Notes under the pieces: generated by a model
What the model saw: only the letters and a program-made list of their open reading frames with translations
What the model was told of the DNA's origin: nothing
The model's database searches: none
Made by a program: the position numbers and the translations under genes
Origin: Clostridia bacterium
GTDB lineage: Bacteria > Bacillota > Clostridia > Oscillospirales > Acutalibacteraceae
Direction: 5' to 3'
Assembly: GCA_017631795.1 (NCBI GenBank)
Contig: JAGBSO010000016.1
Location: 124,001 to 188,000 of the forward strand
DNA length: 64,000 nt
Shown here: positions 24,972 to 34,128 of the stretch, piece after piece
How the letters are laid out: each line of letters begins with the position of its first letter
Numbering within the stretch: the first letter of the stretch is position 1

Positions 24972-27719
24972 TTAATCCAGTACAAATTCTTCCATAGGAT
25001 CAAAATCGGCAAAGTTTTTATTTTTATAATCCAACAATAAAGACAGGATATTGGTTGCATTATTTTCATTGGCAACATTTATGAAATCTACAATCTGTGC
25101 CATTGTATACTGCGGCAATGATTCATTAACAGACATATCATCTTTTGCGATTCGACCGTAAACAGTAATTCTATCTAAATATGAAATGATAGCATTTGAG
25201 CGGCGATTCCATAACACGGGTACAATTCTGCTGATTTCAAGTTCTTCACCATCATCGTTTCCTGAAGCCTCAATCTCAAAGCCCTCAAGTTTCAGATATC
25301 GCTGTTTCCATACATCGCCATCATACATCTCCTGATTATACCACTCCGCTTTAATACCCATTGTGCTTTTGTTCAGGAGATATACACTGCGTATTGTGCA
25401 ATTCTTATAACGGTCTTCTTTGATATCTTCAACACATCTGTTCAGCTCCCATATCTGCAAAAACGGCTGTTTGCGAAGACGAGAATTAAAAAATTTCTGC
25501 CATTGTAAAACAACTGCTGCATCCATATCCATTATGTGAGCAACACGGATATTCTCTTCGCTGAGTATATATTTGTTGCCGTCAGCATCGACAGTGGTTC
25601 CTTTGTCAAGAGAAAAGAATGCATTGCCCTGCTGCCAGACTACCATTGATGCAAGACCGAGAGTGATAGGGTTTCCGGTCCAATCTTCCTTCCATTTTTT
25701 GACCGTAATTTCTTCGGCAGACAAATAGAGACTGAAAAGTATATCACGACAGGTTTGAGTTATTTTATTTACCGCCTTTACAACAGCTTTAAAATCTGAT
25801 GCGGCGGCATTATAAAGCTCGGGATCTGCACCTCTCTTTGGAATACTTTTCGAAGTCTTGCCCGTTTGAGTATCTATTACCAGAATATTCAAATCGGGTT
25901 GCAGAACAGCTTGCAGCTCTTTGTTACCGAGATTATATATCTTGATTCCATTGGCATCGAATCCCATATTATCAAAGAGTACATCGTACTCTGTTCTGAA
26001 TATCTGAATACTTTCCCTGCGCTCTGTCGGAGCAGATGCTATCTTTTTCTTAAGCCCTGCATTTCCGTCAATCAGCTTTAGTGCTGCAACACCTTTTCTC
26101 TGAACAGCTATTTTATCATACATCTTTTTCAGTGCGTAATCGCTGAGATAAGCTGTATAATCCAGCATAAACTGAGCCACTATATCGCATTCTTTTTTGG
26201 ATAGTTCAGAACCAAGGCGGCAAAGAATAGCCTCTGACAACGGATCGAGATCAGAAGGCTTAAACATTTTTTTATAAGCCTTTTTCATTTTTGCATCCTG
26301 ATATGTAAGAAAAATACATGCTTTTGAAGCGTATGACAAAAGCTTCCAGTAATCAGGAATAATACATTTTTTGATACCTTCTGCATTCATAAACCTGGAC
26401 AGCTCGTCAAATTTTTCAATAAGTCCTTTCGGAAAACTGTCTCCGAAAATTTGACCGATTTTTGTAACGCTGTCTGGGATTGTGATGTTTGTAAGGCTTT
26501 TGCACTCATAGAATGCTCTGTCACCAATGCTTGTAACACTGTCGGGGATTGTGATGGTTGTAAGGCTTTCGCAATAAGAGAATGCTTCGTCACCAATACT
26601 TGTAACACTGACAGGGATTGTGATGGTTGTAAGACTTTCGCAATAATTGAATGCATGGGCACCAATACTTGTAACACCGTCGGGGATTGTGATGTTTGTT
26701 AGACTTTCGCAACTACTAAATGCATGGTCACCAATACTTGTAACACTGTCGGGGATTGTGACGGTTGTAAGGCTTTTGCAACCATGGAATGTATCGTGCA
26801 AAATCGTTGTGACACTGTCGGGGATTGTGATGGTTGTTAGACTTCCGCAATAATAGAATGCATGGTCACCAATACTTGTAACACTGTCGGGGATTGTGAC
26901 GGTTGTAAGACTTTCGCAATAAAAGAATGCTCCGTCACCAATACTTGTAACACCGTTGTGGATTGTAATGGTTGTAAGGCTTTTGCACTCATAGAATGCT
27001 CCGTCACCAATGCTTGTAACACTGTCGGGGATTGTGACGGTTGTAAGGCTTTTGCACCAAGAGAATGCTCCGCCACCAATACTTGTAACACCGTCGGGAA
27101 TTGTAATGGTTGTAAGGCTTTGGCACCGGCTGAAGGCGTATTTACCAATGCTTGTGACACCGTCGGGGATTTTGATAGTTATGATGCTTTCGCAACCATC
27201 AAATGCGTGATTATCAATATTTTTAATGCCATAGGGAATAGATATTTCTGATGCTGTCCCATTGTAATAATATAATACATCACGTATAAAGACAAAACCT
27301 TCTTCATTCTGTAAACTCTCACATTTATAAAAAGCTTGGCTCCCAATGCTTGTGACACTGTCGGGGATTGTGATATTTGCAAGACTTTTGCACCCTTCGA
27401 ATGCATGGGCACCAATACTTGTAACACTGTCGGGGATTGTGATATTTGTAAGACTTTCGCAACCAAAGAATGCGCTGTCACCAATGCTTGTAATACCGTC
27501 GGGAATTGTGCCGGTTGTAAGGCTCTTGCAGCCCTTAAATGCGAAATCACCAATGCTTGTGACACTGTCGGGGATTGTGACGGTTGTAAGGCTTTTGCAC
27601 CTCCAGAATGCGAAATCACCAATTCTTGTGACACTGTCGGGGATTATAACATCTCCTCCGGCTCCTGTATATTTTTTTAATACACCATCTTCAATTACAA
27701 AATCATTTATATTACTCAT
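24972..27719 (-). CDS. Leucine-rich repeat (LRR_5/BspA-type) protein with C-terminal DUF4132-like domain
   Basis: A 915-aa protein without signal peptide or membrane segment. Residues 1-23 are a cap 'DFVIEDGVLKKY.GAGGDV'. Residues 24-410 hold about 16 BspA-type leucine-rich repeats of 23 residues with consensus TIPDSVTSIGDxAFxxCxSLTTI, interrupted once by a 20-residue insert. Residues about 590-915 resemble DUF4132: 'TLGLASMVVWQQG', 'IRVAHIMDMDAAVVLQWQKFF' and 'RKQPFLQIWELNR'. DUF4132 proteins of the E. coli YehI type occur beside MoxR ATPases and VWA proteins, as here. It starts three bases after the MoxR gene, behind GGAGG, and is the last gene of the operon. Recognition by the repeats and action through DUF4132 is inference. 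Confidence 0.85.
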   Translation of the reverse strand: MSNINDFVIEDGVLKKYTGAGGDVIIPDSVTRIGDFAFWRCKSLTTVTIPDSVTSIGDFAFKGCKSLTTGTIPDGITSIGDSAFFGCESLTNITIPDSVTSIGAHAFEGCKSLANITIPDSVTSIGSQAFYKCESLQNEEGFVFIRDVLYYYNGTASEISIPYGIKNIDNHAFDGCESIITIKIPDGVTSIGKYAFSRCQSLTTITIPDGVTSIGGGAFSWCKSLTTVTIPDSVTSIGDGAFYECKSLTTITIHNGVTSIGDGAFFYCESLTTVTIPDSVTSIGDHAFYYCGSLTTITIPDSVTTILHDTFHGCKSLTTVTIPDSVTSIGDHAFSSCESLTNITIPDGVTSIGAHAFNYCESLTTITIPVSVTSIGDEAFSYCESLTTITIPDSVTSIGDRAFYECKSLTNITIPDSVTKIGQIFGDSFPKGLIEKFDELSRFMNAEGIKKCIIPDYWKLLSYASKACIFLTYQDAKMKKAYKKMFKPSDLDPLSEAILCRLGSELSKKECDIVAQFMLDYTAYLSDYALKKMYDKIAVQRKGVAALKLIDGNAGLKKKIASAPTERRESIQIFRTEYDVLFDNMGFDANGIKIYNLGNKELQAVLQPDLNILVIDTQTGKTSKSIPKRGADPELYNAAASDFKAVVKAVNKITQTCRDILFSLYLSAEEITVKKWKEDWTGNPITLGLASMVVWQQGNAFFSLDKGTTVDADGNKYILSEENIRVAHIMDMDAAVVLQWQKFFNSRLRKQPFLQIWELNRCVEDIKEDRYKNCTIRSVYLLNKSTMGIKAEWYNQEMYDGDVWKQRYLKLEGFEIEASGNDDGEELEISRIVPVLWNRRSNAIISYLDRITVYGRIAKDDMSVNESLPQYTMAQIVDFINVANENNATNILSLLLDYKNKNFADFDPMEEFVLD
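26450..27650 (-). repeat. Tandem 69-base repeats encoding leucine-rich repeats
   Basis: About 16 units of 69 bases lie within the leucine-rich repeat/DUF4132 gene; many differ at only a few positions, mainly in the codons for the variable surface residues after 'IG' and before 'C'. Such identity at DNA level allows change of repeat number by recombination. Confidence 0.85.
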
Positions 27720-27722
27720 ATT

Positions 27723-29240
27723 TTATTCCTCCAGCTCCAGTTTTTCCAGTTGAGTTATTATTTCCTTCTGTCTTTCATAAAACAGAAGTTCTTTATTATG
27801 GTTAAAATATTCCTTACAACCGTAACGGCTGATAAAATGTGCACCGTAGTAGCTGATTGTAAGCTCTGTGACGAGAATCAGTATTTCCTGACCTTCACCG
27901 AAGACTTCTTCACAGAAAACAAAAGCATTGGAAAGCTTTTTACCTGCTGCATCTGCATCTTTTTTCAACTGCTTTGTGTAGTTATCAAATTCTTTTTTTA
28001 TCAGCGCAAATGCCTTGTTTCCATCATCCGGATGTTCTTTTGTGAGCATTTCTTTTATGCCTTCAAGAGCATTTATTGTGTGCTTCAGAACAATGCGTTT
28101 CTCCTGTGAAAGAGTGCCTGCACGGCTACTTGTTGCAATTGATTCTTCTATTCCTGAAATCTGCTTTTCAATTTCGCTGATTGAATCTGCTTTCGGTCTT
28201 GCCAACGCCATTTTTACATTCTTAAGACAGTTGAGAAGTCCTTTTATTACATCTTCAGAATTGCATACCGCTTTAAGTTCAGCTGTTATTCCGTCAATAA
28301 TAAGGCCGAGAAGAGAAAGTCTTTCATCAAATTTCGCATTTTTTGCTCGGATTTTTATGCCGTCATCTGCTTTTCCTGAAAGAATTGCATCAATCTGATA
28401 GTCAGATTTATATTTATTCCACAGGTCGTAATAAATTGAAAATTCTTTTGCAATTTTTTTATTCTGAAGATACTGCGACACCAGCTTTTCATCAACGACG
28501 ATATTATTCTTTTCGTAAAGCTTTATCATGTCTGAAAGGTCTGTCCAGCCTCGGGCGGTAACAAAGCTTTTGCCGTCAACAGTGGTTTCTATTCTGTAGA
28601 AATCCCCCTTTTTTATGTCAAGGTATGTGGTAATAGCGGCATGAACACCTGATTTATAGGCATATTCCTTCCATACATCAAAAATCGGCTCACAGTCTAT
28701 TCTTTTAAGTCTGTCCCATGTTACTATATCAAACTCACGCACGGAGTTGTTATACTCGGGAGGATTACCTGCAGTTACAACAATCCAGCCCTCGGGCACA
28801 CGGTGTCTGCCGAAAATTTTATACTGCAAAAACTGAAGCATCGCAGGAGCTAGTGTTTCGGAAACACAGTTTATTTCATCAAGGAAAAGGATTCCCTCTT
28901 TAAGCCCCGTCTCTTCAATCATATCATAAACCGACGCAATGATTTCACTCATTGTGTATTCCGACACTTCGTATTCTTTACCGCCGTAGGTCTTTTTTAC
29001 AATAAAAGGAAGACCGAGAGCCGACTGACGTGTATGATGAGTCATTGAATAGGATACAAGACCTACCCCCAATTCTTCGGCAATCTGCTGCATAATAGCT
29101 GTTTTTCCGATACCGGGAGGGCCCATAAGAAACACAGGTCGCTGCGCTTCAATGGGAATGATATAATTCCCGAATTCATCTTTTGTAAAGTATGCCGTTA
29201 TGGCATTTTTAATCTGTTCTTTAGCTTGCTTGATGTTCAT
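27723..29240 (-). CDS. MoxR-type AAA+ ATPase
   Basis: A 505-aa AAA+ protein. Walker A 'GPPGIGKT' lies near residue 40, Walker B 'GILFLDEIN' near 117, and sensor 1 'VVTAGNPPEYNNS' near 154. 'ARGWTDLSDMIKLYE' near 240 is the sensor-2 lid region. Residues 300-505 are a long charged alpha-helical extension with coiled-coil character. MoxR ATPases act as chaperones or unfoldases that remodel VWA-domain partners; such a partner is encoded at 31178-32578. The gene lies one base from the DUF4760-like remnant and three bases from the DUF4132-like gene, so it is part of one operon. It is the only enzyme in the locus with clear NTPase motifs. Confidence 0.92.
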   Translation of the reverse strand: MNIKQAKEQIKNAITAYFTKDEFGNYIIPIEAQRPVFLMGPPGIGKTAIMQQIAEELGVGLVSYSMTHHTRQSALGLPFIVKKTYGGKEYEVSEYTMSEIIASVYDMIEETGLKEGILFLDEINCVSETLAPAMLQFLQYKIFGRHRVPEGWIVVTAGNPPEYNNSVREFDIVTWDRLKRIDCEPIFDVWKEYAYKSGVHAAITTYLDIKKGDFYRIETTVDGKSFVTARGWTDLSDMIKLYEKNNIVVDEKLVSQYLQNKKIAKEFSIYYDLWNKYKSDYQIDAILSGKADDGIKIRAKNAKFDERLSLLGLIIDGITAELKAVCNSEDVIKGLLNCLKNVKMALARPKADSISEIEKQISGIEESIATSSRAGTLSQEKRIVLKHTINALEGIKEMLTKEHPDDGNKAFALIKKEFDNYTKQLKKDADAAGKKLSNAFVFCEEVFGEGQEILILVTELTISYYGAHFISRYGCKEYFNHNKELLFYERQKEIITQLEKLELEE

Positions 29241-29241
29241 T

Positions 29242-29693
29242 TTATTTCACCGCTTTGCTATTCTTTTGTTTTGCCATCCACTCAAATACTTCGTGAATGT
29301 TTTCATAATAATCCTCATTTTTGTATCTGTTTTTACAGTCAATTATCGGTTCGATTCTTGCTTTTATTGCACCGTCAAGGTAGTCATTAGCAAGAGCAAA
29401 CACAGTTTTTTTATCATAAATATTCTGATTTACACCCACACAGAAATGCTCTATACGCGCTATGTATGAGCTGATTTTTTATACTCTTCAGAACGGGGAT
29501 TTTTTGCAATTTCAGCAATCTGAGAGGGAGTATAGTAGTTGAGATAATCGAGTGACTGCTCCTGTAATTGATTATATGCATCAAGCGTTGCCTGTCTGCG
29601 GTCTCTTTTTGCTGTCCAGAAAAATGAATATAAAGAAAATCCGCCTGATGCAACTGATAGTACAATTGCAATGATTGATAACACTGTTTCCAT
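29242..29693 (-). pseudogene. DUF4760-like membrane-anchored protein, split by a frameshift
   Basis: Two overlapping frames read as one protein. The 5' part (29460-29693, 77 codons) has an N-terminal membrane helix ('SIIAIVLSVASGGFSLYSFFW') and 'TLDAYNQLQEQSLDYLNYYT', then stops after '...EEYKKSAHT'. In the -1 frame the protein continues 'YKKISSYIARIEHFCVGVNQNIYD' to a stop at 29242. The shift lies at a run of six A (plus-strand T6 at 29475-29480), and one extra A would restore about 150 residues. The restored protein resembles the DUF4760 family, small membrane-anchored proteins of unknown role. It could be a true mutation, a sequencing error, or programmed -1 slippage. It lies between an LRR gene and the MoxR gene. 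Confidence 0.7.
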
Positions 29694-29702
29694 TTTTTCT
29701 CC

Positions 29703-31166
29703 TTATTCTTTCGCAACAAAGGGAATATTGTTTTCTTTTGCATACTGCTCGGCATAAGAACCTGCGGGGGCGTGGATGATCAGATTATAACAATCCCGAA
29801 ATGCTTTTTTTTCGATTTTAGTGACACCGGCGGGAATCTCAAGGTCTCTTAATCCGACACAATTGTAAAATGCACATTCTCCTATGTATGTTAAATGCTC
29901 AGGCAAAACAATATCACTCAGCTTGAAGCATTGAAAAAAAGCACCATTGCCTATTTTTTCGATACTTGCAGGAATTTCTATCAACTTCAGTTTATGACAG
30001 CCATAAAAAGTTTCTATGCCAATTTCCGTAATTCCTTCAGGAATATACACTTCTGTAATCTGACTTGCCCAAATACTTTGCTTTGCATTTCGTGCTGACG
30101 AAAACAGTTCTTCTCCCAATTTTGTCACCGCTTTTTTGCCGATACGGGGCGGTATACTGATTTTTTTGCCGTTTTTTTTATACTTCGTAAGCTCCAGCGT
30201 GCCGTCTTCTCTTTTTTTCGCAGTCCACAGCTTCGTCATTTTTTCAGGAGCAAAAGGATCATTTTCTGTTTTTTTCGTTTTCGGCTTCTTCGGTTTTTCA
30301 CTTTCGTCTAAAGAAAGTAGATTTTCACTATCGCCTTCATTCGCATTTTTCCAGTTCAGCAAAAACGCAATACACTGGTCGGCATTAGATGCAATGGCGG
30401 GATCAATAAAATCAGCAACAACATTCTTTTTTGTGATTTTTCCGCTGTCGTTGAACAGGTCAAGCCACTGAACCAAATCATTTTCAAAAATGTATGGAAG
30501 GATACGTTTTTTCTGAGAAAGAATGTACTGATTATAGGATGCGACGATGTCGGGATCGGTAAATCTTTCTCTTTCATACAGATAACCTCGCACGGCAATA
30601 AGTTTATCTTTCGGATCACTGAAATCTTTCAAAGATATTCCGGGAGCAACAATAGAGGATAGATTGTTGCAGTCTTGCAGAATACCGTGATTGCATCTCA
30701 GACCTTTGAATAAAGCAAAAAGATTCTTCGTAACAGACATAGGAAGAACAACTGTTTCCAAATCATCGCAAAAAGCAAATGCCAGGTCTTCTATGTAACT
30801 GATACCCTCAGGTACTACGATCCGTTTCAAACTGCTGCATCCTTCAAAGGTATATTGACAAATCCGTCCAAGTCCGGTAGGTATCTCCACGTCGATAAGA
30901 GCTTTGCAGGACATGAAAGCAGAATCGTGGATTAATTCCATACTATTTGGTAAACGGATATGCGCCATATTCCTGCTGAATGCAAAGGCTCTACGCCAGA
31001 TAATGCTAACGCTATCTGGAAGAAAAACACTTGTTATAGTATCATTATACGCAAAAGCTTCAGGTCCAATTGCTATTACGCCGTCAGGAACCACTACATC
31101 TCCTCCAGCTCCTTCATATTTTTTTAATACACCATTTTCGATAACAAAATCTTTTATATCGCTCAT
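29703..31166 (-). CDS. Cytoplasmic LRR_5/BspA-type leucine-rich repeat protein, 487 aa
   Basis: No signal peptide. The cap 'DFVIENGVLKKYEGAGGDVVVPDG' is nearly the same as in the 24972-27719 protein. Six leucine-rich repeats (residues 24-165) are followed by a helical segment (200-290, 'YILSQKKRILPYIFENDLV', 'ADQCIAFLLNWKN'). A charged linker then leads to a second block (310-470) opening with 'LTKYKKNGKKISIPPRIG' and ending in the 'IHAPAGSYAEQYAKENNIPF' cap. The helical segment recurs in the 32614-33570 protein, and the second block recurs almost alone in the 34129-35175 protein, so the operon shuffles a few modules. It follows the VWA gene by 11 bases. Function is inferred to be recognition. 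Confidence 0.85.
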   Translation of the reverse strand: MSDIKDFVIENGVLKKYEGAGGDVVVPDGVIAIGPEAFAYNDTITSVFLPDSVSIIWRRAFAFSRNMAHIRLPNSMELIHDSAFMSCKALIDVEIPTGLGRICQYTFEGCSSLKRIVVPEGISYIEDLAFAFCDDLETVVLPMSVTKNLFALFKGLRCNHGILQDCNNLSSIVAPGISLKDFSDPKDKLIAVRGYLYERERFTDPDIVASYNQYILSQKKRILPYIFENDLVQWLDLFNDSGKITKKNVVADFIDPAIASNADQCIAFLLNWKNANEGDSENLLSLDESEKPKKPKTKKTENDPFAPEKMTKLWTAKKREDGTLELTKYKKNGKKISIPPRIGKKAVTKLGEELFSSARNAKQSIWASQITEVYIPEGITEIGIETFYGCHKLKLIEIPASIEKIGNGAFFQCFKLSDIVLPEHLTYIGECAFYNCVGLRDLEIPAGVTKIEKKAFRDCYNLIIHAPAGSYAEQYAKENNIPFVAKE

Positions 31167-31177
31167 AATAATTCTCC

Positions 31178-32578
31178 TTATATCTCATCTTTCTGCAAAA
31201 CCAATTTTATCGCCCATGGTGGTACATCCGGATTGTTGTATTCATCATCCACAAAAACAAATGCTGTGTCATATGCAGGCATTTTTTCAGGAAAAGTACC
31301 GTAGCCGTCTGTGAAATAAATCAGTCCTTTAAGATTGGTGAATTCCTTTTCATCAATCAATTTTTGTGTGAGTTCAAATACAGGTCTGAAATCTGTGCCG
31401 CCAAGTCCGTGAATCTGCATCGTTTTCAGATAATTGTCAAACTCTTCCTGATTGGTTATTTTAACATGCTCCTGAATTTCAGCATCACACTGGATAATAT
31501 GTAAATTTATCTTGCTGAAAAAGCTTTCCGTGCTTTTCAGTACATTATATGTTTTCTGCACAAACTTCTGCACCAGCTCTCCTGATGTTGAGCCTGATGT
31601 ATCAATAGCAATAACAAATTCTTTTATACGCTTTACATCTTTATATTCAAGCGGTTCAATAAGAGGCATTTTTTCATACATTTTAAGGCCATAGGTATAG
31701 AATATGTAATCAAATTCATCATCATTGATTTTCATTGCTTCGCCCATTACTGCAAACTTTTTAAGAAATGATGTATAATCATATTTCTCCCGGTTTACAG
31801 CAGTGAGATTCTGTGTCATAGAGCTGGGGATATTGCCCTTCTGTTTTCCGAAAGTTTCAATATCAACCTGCATTCTTTCAGAAATATCTGACCATATCTG
31901 CGACATTTCAGCAGAAAAAGCACCTTTACCGTTGCCTTCTTCTCCGTCACCGTCTGCGTTATCTCCGTCTTGTTTACCGTATGAGCTTCCGCTTCCGTAA
32001 GAAAGTCCGAAGACTGCGGCAATTTCATCCTCAGTCATATACCAGATTTCATGGTTATCTGCATAGAAATATCCTCTGAGCTGTGCCATTTTTACAGGAT
32101 CGGCAACATTGTCCCTAAGATAAGCATAAATTTTTTCCGCTGTCAGAAATTTCATCTCTTTTTTCAGATTGTCAATAAAACTTTGCTGGTTCTTTTCACG
32201 TAAGGTTTCAACCGCTTTAAGGCCAAGCTCGGTGATGATATTTTCAACTGCAATATCACAGGCAAGATCCCAATATGAACGGTTTAGTGTGGGATCCATA
32301 TATATATGACGGAACACACAATGCATAACGATATGAAGATAGTCACGCACGGGAATTTCCTTGGCAAGCTTATAATTTTTCAGTATATGAGAAGGATTAT
32401 ATAAAATGTGTTTTCCGTCAGTCAGAAGTGTTGAATCATCTATAGGATAAAATTCAAACTGACTCAGTGCCGAATCAAGAAATCGCAGATTGACAAGGAG
32501 TGTATTGCGTGAAAGAATCAGCACATCACGGGCAAGTTTATCAAGTTGTTTTTTCTGTTCTTCGTTCACTAGAAGCAT
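31178..32578 (-). CDS. VWA-domain protein with DUF2201-like N-terminal metallopeptidase-like domain
   Basis: A 466-aa protein. The N-terminal domain (about 1-200) resembles the putative metallopeptidase domain of DUF2201 proteins, but the HExxH site is degenerate: 'LHIVMHCVFRH' near residue 80 lacks the glutamate. A low-complexity G/D/S linker (about 195-220) leads to a C-terminal VWA-like domain with an intact MIDAS: 'AIDTSGSTSG' near 325, 'GLGGTDFRP' near 390 and 'YFTDGYG' near 420. Such proteins are standard partners of MoxR ATPases. Its gene lies between two LRR genes and upstream of the MoxR gene in the same operon. The ribosome binding site is close to ATG 32578; GTG 32569 is an alternative start. 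Confidence 0.87.
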   Translation of the reverse strand: MLLVNEEQKKQLDKLARDVLILSRNTLLVNLRFLDSALSQFEFYPIDDSTLLTDGKHILYNPSHILKNYKLAKEIPVRDYLHIVMHCVFRHIYMDPTLNRSYWDLACDIAVENIITELGLKAVETLREKNQQSFIDNLKKEMKFLTAEKIYAYLRDNVADPVKMAQLRGYFYADNHEIWYMTEDEIAAVFGLSYGSGSSYGKQDGDNADGDGEEGNGKGAFSAEMSQIWSDISERMQVDIETFGKQKGNIPSSMTQNLTAVNREKYDYTSFLKKFAVMGEAMKINDDEFDYIFYTYGLKMYEKMPLIEPLEYKDVKRIKEFVIAIDTSGSTSGELVQKFVQKTYNVLKSTESFFSKINLHIIQCDAEIQEHVKITNQEEFDNYLKTMQIHGLGGTDFRPVFELTQKLIDEKEFTNLKGLIYFTDGYGTFPEKMPAYDTAFVFVDDEYNNPDVPPWAIKLVLQKDEI

Positions 32579-32613
32579 CCCTTACTATATTTAATATCAT
32601 ATCCGATATGTTT

Positions 32614-33570
32614 TCAGTTGTGGCTTCTCCACTCCAACAAGAATGCACAACACTGAACGGCATTTGCTTTTTGTGCCGGGATTAAATATACATCTTCAAA
32701 GTCTTTCATATTTATTTTTCCTGATTCAGCAATATACCGAAGACCGTCAACCAGATCATACTGGTAGAAAAACGGAAGATATCTTAATTTCTGCCTGACG
32801 ATATATTCTATATTTTCCCTCATTATGTACTGATTCTTGAAAAGCTCAACATCATTCATAAAGCCTATTACTGCTTTTTGTTTTAATTCAGGAGTACTAA
32901 GTGAGCTTATGTCGATACCCAATGCAACCAGTTTATACATTGTACAGCCTGCAAATGTATATTCTCCCAGATATCTGACAGTTTCAGGGAGATAAATACT
33001 TCTGACATTTCTTATCTCTCGTCTTTCACCGATACAAGTCATTTCAACTATTTTCGACTCAAAAGCTCTGTCTTCAATCAATTCAACTCCATCAGGAACC
33101 TTAAGAATATCATCGCAACCACAGTATGTATAAAGCTTTTTATTCACAATTACATATCCGTTTTCATCAGCCAGACTATCACAGTTGAAAAATGCATATT
33201 TACCTATTGAATCGACCTGTTCAGGCATTTTAACAGAATTGAGCATTTTACAACCTGAAAAAGCACTGTCACCGATTTTATCCATTATATCAGGTAAACA
33301 AACAGTCTCCAGACCGGAACATTCAAAAAACGCATAATTTGCTATTTTGTTAACTGATGACGGCAATTTCACTTCTTTCAGATTGTGACATTTTGCAAAA
33401 GACCGCTGTCCGATCTCTGTTAATGTTTCTGGAAACAAAACAGAACAAATATTATCACAATTTGCAAAGACATTTGCGCCTATGCTTTTAACGCCTTCAG
33501 GAATAATCAATTCACTTTCTCCTTCAGGAATATATTTTTTTACTTTGTTTTTTTCAATAACTAATGCCAT
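32614..33570 (-). CDS. Cytoplasmic LRR_5/BspA-type leucine-rich repeat protein, 318 aa
   Basis: No signal peptide. A short cap ('MALVIEKNKVKKY') is followed by about seven leucine-rich repeats (residues 20-215) containing an insert 'DENGYVIVNKKLYTYCG' like those in the sister proteins. The last 90 residues are the helical module shared with the 29703-31166 protein ('RQKLRYLPFFYQYDLVDGL', 'AQKANAVQCCAFLLEW'). The repeats are more divergent than those of the 24972-27719 protein. AAGGAA precedes the ATG. The start overlaps the tail of a radical SAM remnant. It is 35 bases upstream of the VWA gene and probably co-transcribed with it. Confidence 0.85.
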   Translation of the reverse strand: MALVIEKNKVKKYIPEGESELIIPEGVKSIGANVFANCDNICSVLFPETLTEIGQRSFAKCHNLKEVKLPSSVNKIANYAFFECSGLETVCLPDIMDKIGDSAFSGCKMLNSVKMPEQVDSIGKYAFFNCDSLADENGYVIVNKKLYTYCGCDDILKVPDGVELIEDRAFESKIVEMTCIGERREIRNVRSIYLPETVRYLGEYTFAGCTMYKLVALGIDISSLSTPELKQKAVIGFMNDVELFKNQYIMRENIEYIVRQKLRYLPFFYQYDLVDGLRYIAESGKINMKDFEDVYLIPAQKANAVQCCAFLLEWRSHN

Positions 33571-33924
33571 TATTTTTTCCTTCTTTCAATTTATCCTTTA
33601 ATCTTTCAAGACTCTCTTCATCAAACAAATCCGAATCAACAACTGCTCTTCTGCAATCCGTCGGAAGTCCTCTACAGCCATATTTGGCTTTTCAACTGTC
33701 AATCCGCTCTGATAACAACCGATCCCTGCTTTAACACACAAACCGGTTTTACCGTGAATACAATGTCCCATAATTCCCACATCAATCAGATGCGGAAAGG
33801 ATGCCATGAATGGGTCAACACCGGTATCATTACCGTCATCATCCAGAATGCCTGTACGGATATATACACCTGTAACACTGTCAAAGAAATATCTGAAATT
33901 GTATTTTTTTATCTTCAAATGCAT
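33554..33924 (-). pseudogene. Radical SAM protein gene with internal deletion
   Basis: The first about 85 codons encode an N-terminus known from a group of radical SAM proteins ('FFDSVTGVYIRTGILDDDG', 'PHLIDVGIMGHC', 'KAGIGCYQSG', 'KPNMAVEDF'). Then the reading frame changes and what follows in another frame looks like the C-terminus of the same protein ('GLPTDCRRAVVDSDLFDEE', to a stop at 33554). The central catalytic part is missing, so it is a deletion relic. The tail overlaps the ATG of the next LRR gene by 17 bases. The open frame ending at 33598 is only the N-terminal piece. Confidence 0.72.
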
Positions 33925-34016
33925 ATCGCATAAGCATACACCATCATTTCTGATATTTTTATTCTGTCAGAAGCTTATAAATACTGAGCTTTTTCAATTG
34001 CAGATTTTTGAATGTC

Positions 34017-34025
34017 ATTATATCA
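34017..34025 (-). promoter_or_regulatory. Possible internal promoter upstream of the radical SAM remnant
   Basis: TATGATATAAT on the minus strand is an extended -10 (TG-A-TATAAT) without a good -35. It lies in the 33925-34128 gap, which holds no other feature apart from a weak hairpin near 34095-34115. It could give the MoxR/VWA genes their own transcript. Confidence 0.35.
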
Positions 34026-34128
34026 TAAACTCATTTGTACTCTTATTTATAATTTTATATCCGGTTTAACACTAAGTAAGTATGGTTGAAAAACAATTGC
34101 TGTACATTGTTGGTTTTCTTTTTATATT

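Noticed and set aside
26450..27650. Regular repeats that might suggest a CRISPR array
   Set aside because: The period is 69 bases without unique spacers, and the units code for leucine-rich repeats. The same holds for the 126-base repeats at 50862-52700. No cas genes are present.
26862..27680. Plus-strand open frames rich in 'CNTVGDCDGCK' repeats
   Set aside because: They are the antisense shadow of the 69-base leucine-rich repeats; no ribosome binding site, and the periodic cysteines follow from the repeat sequence.
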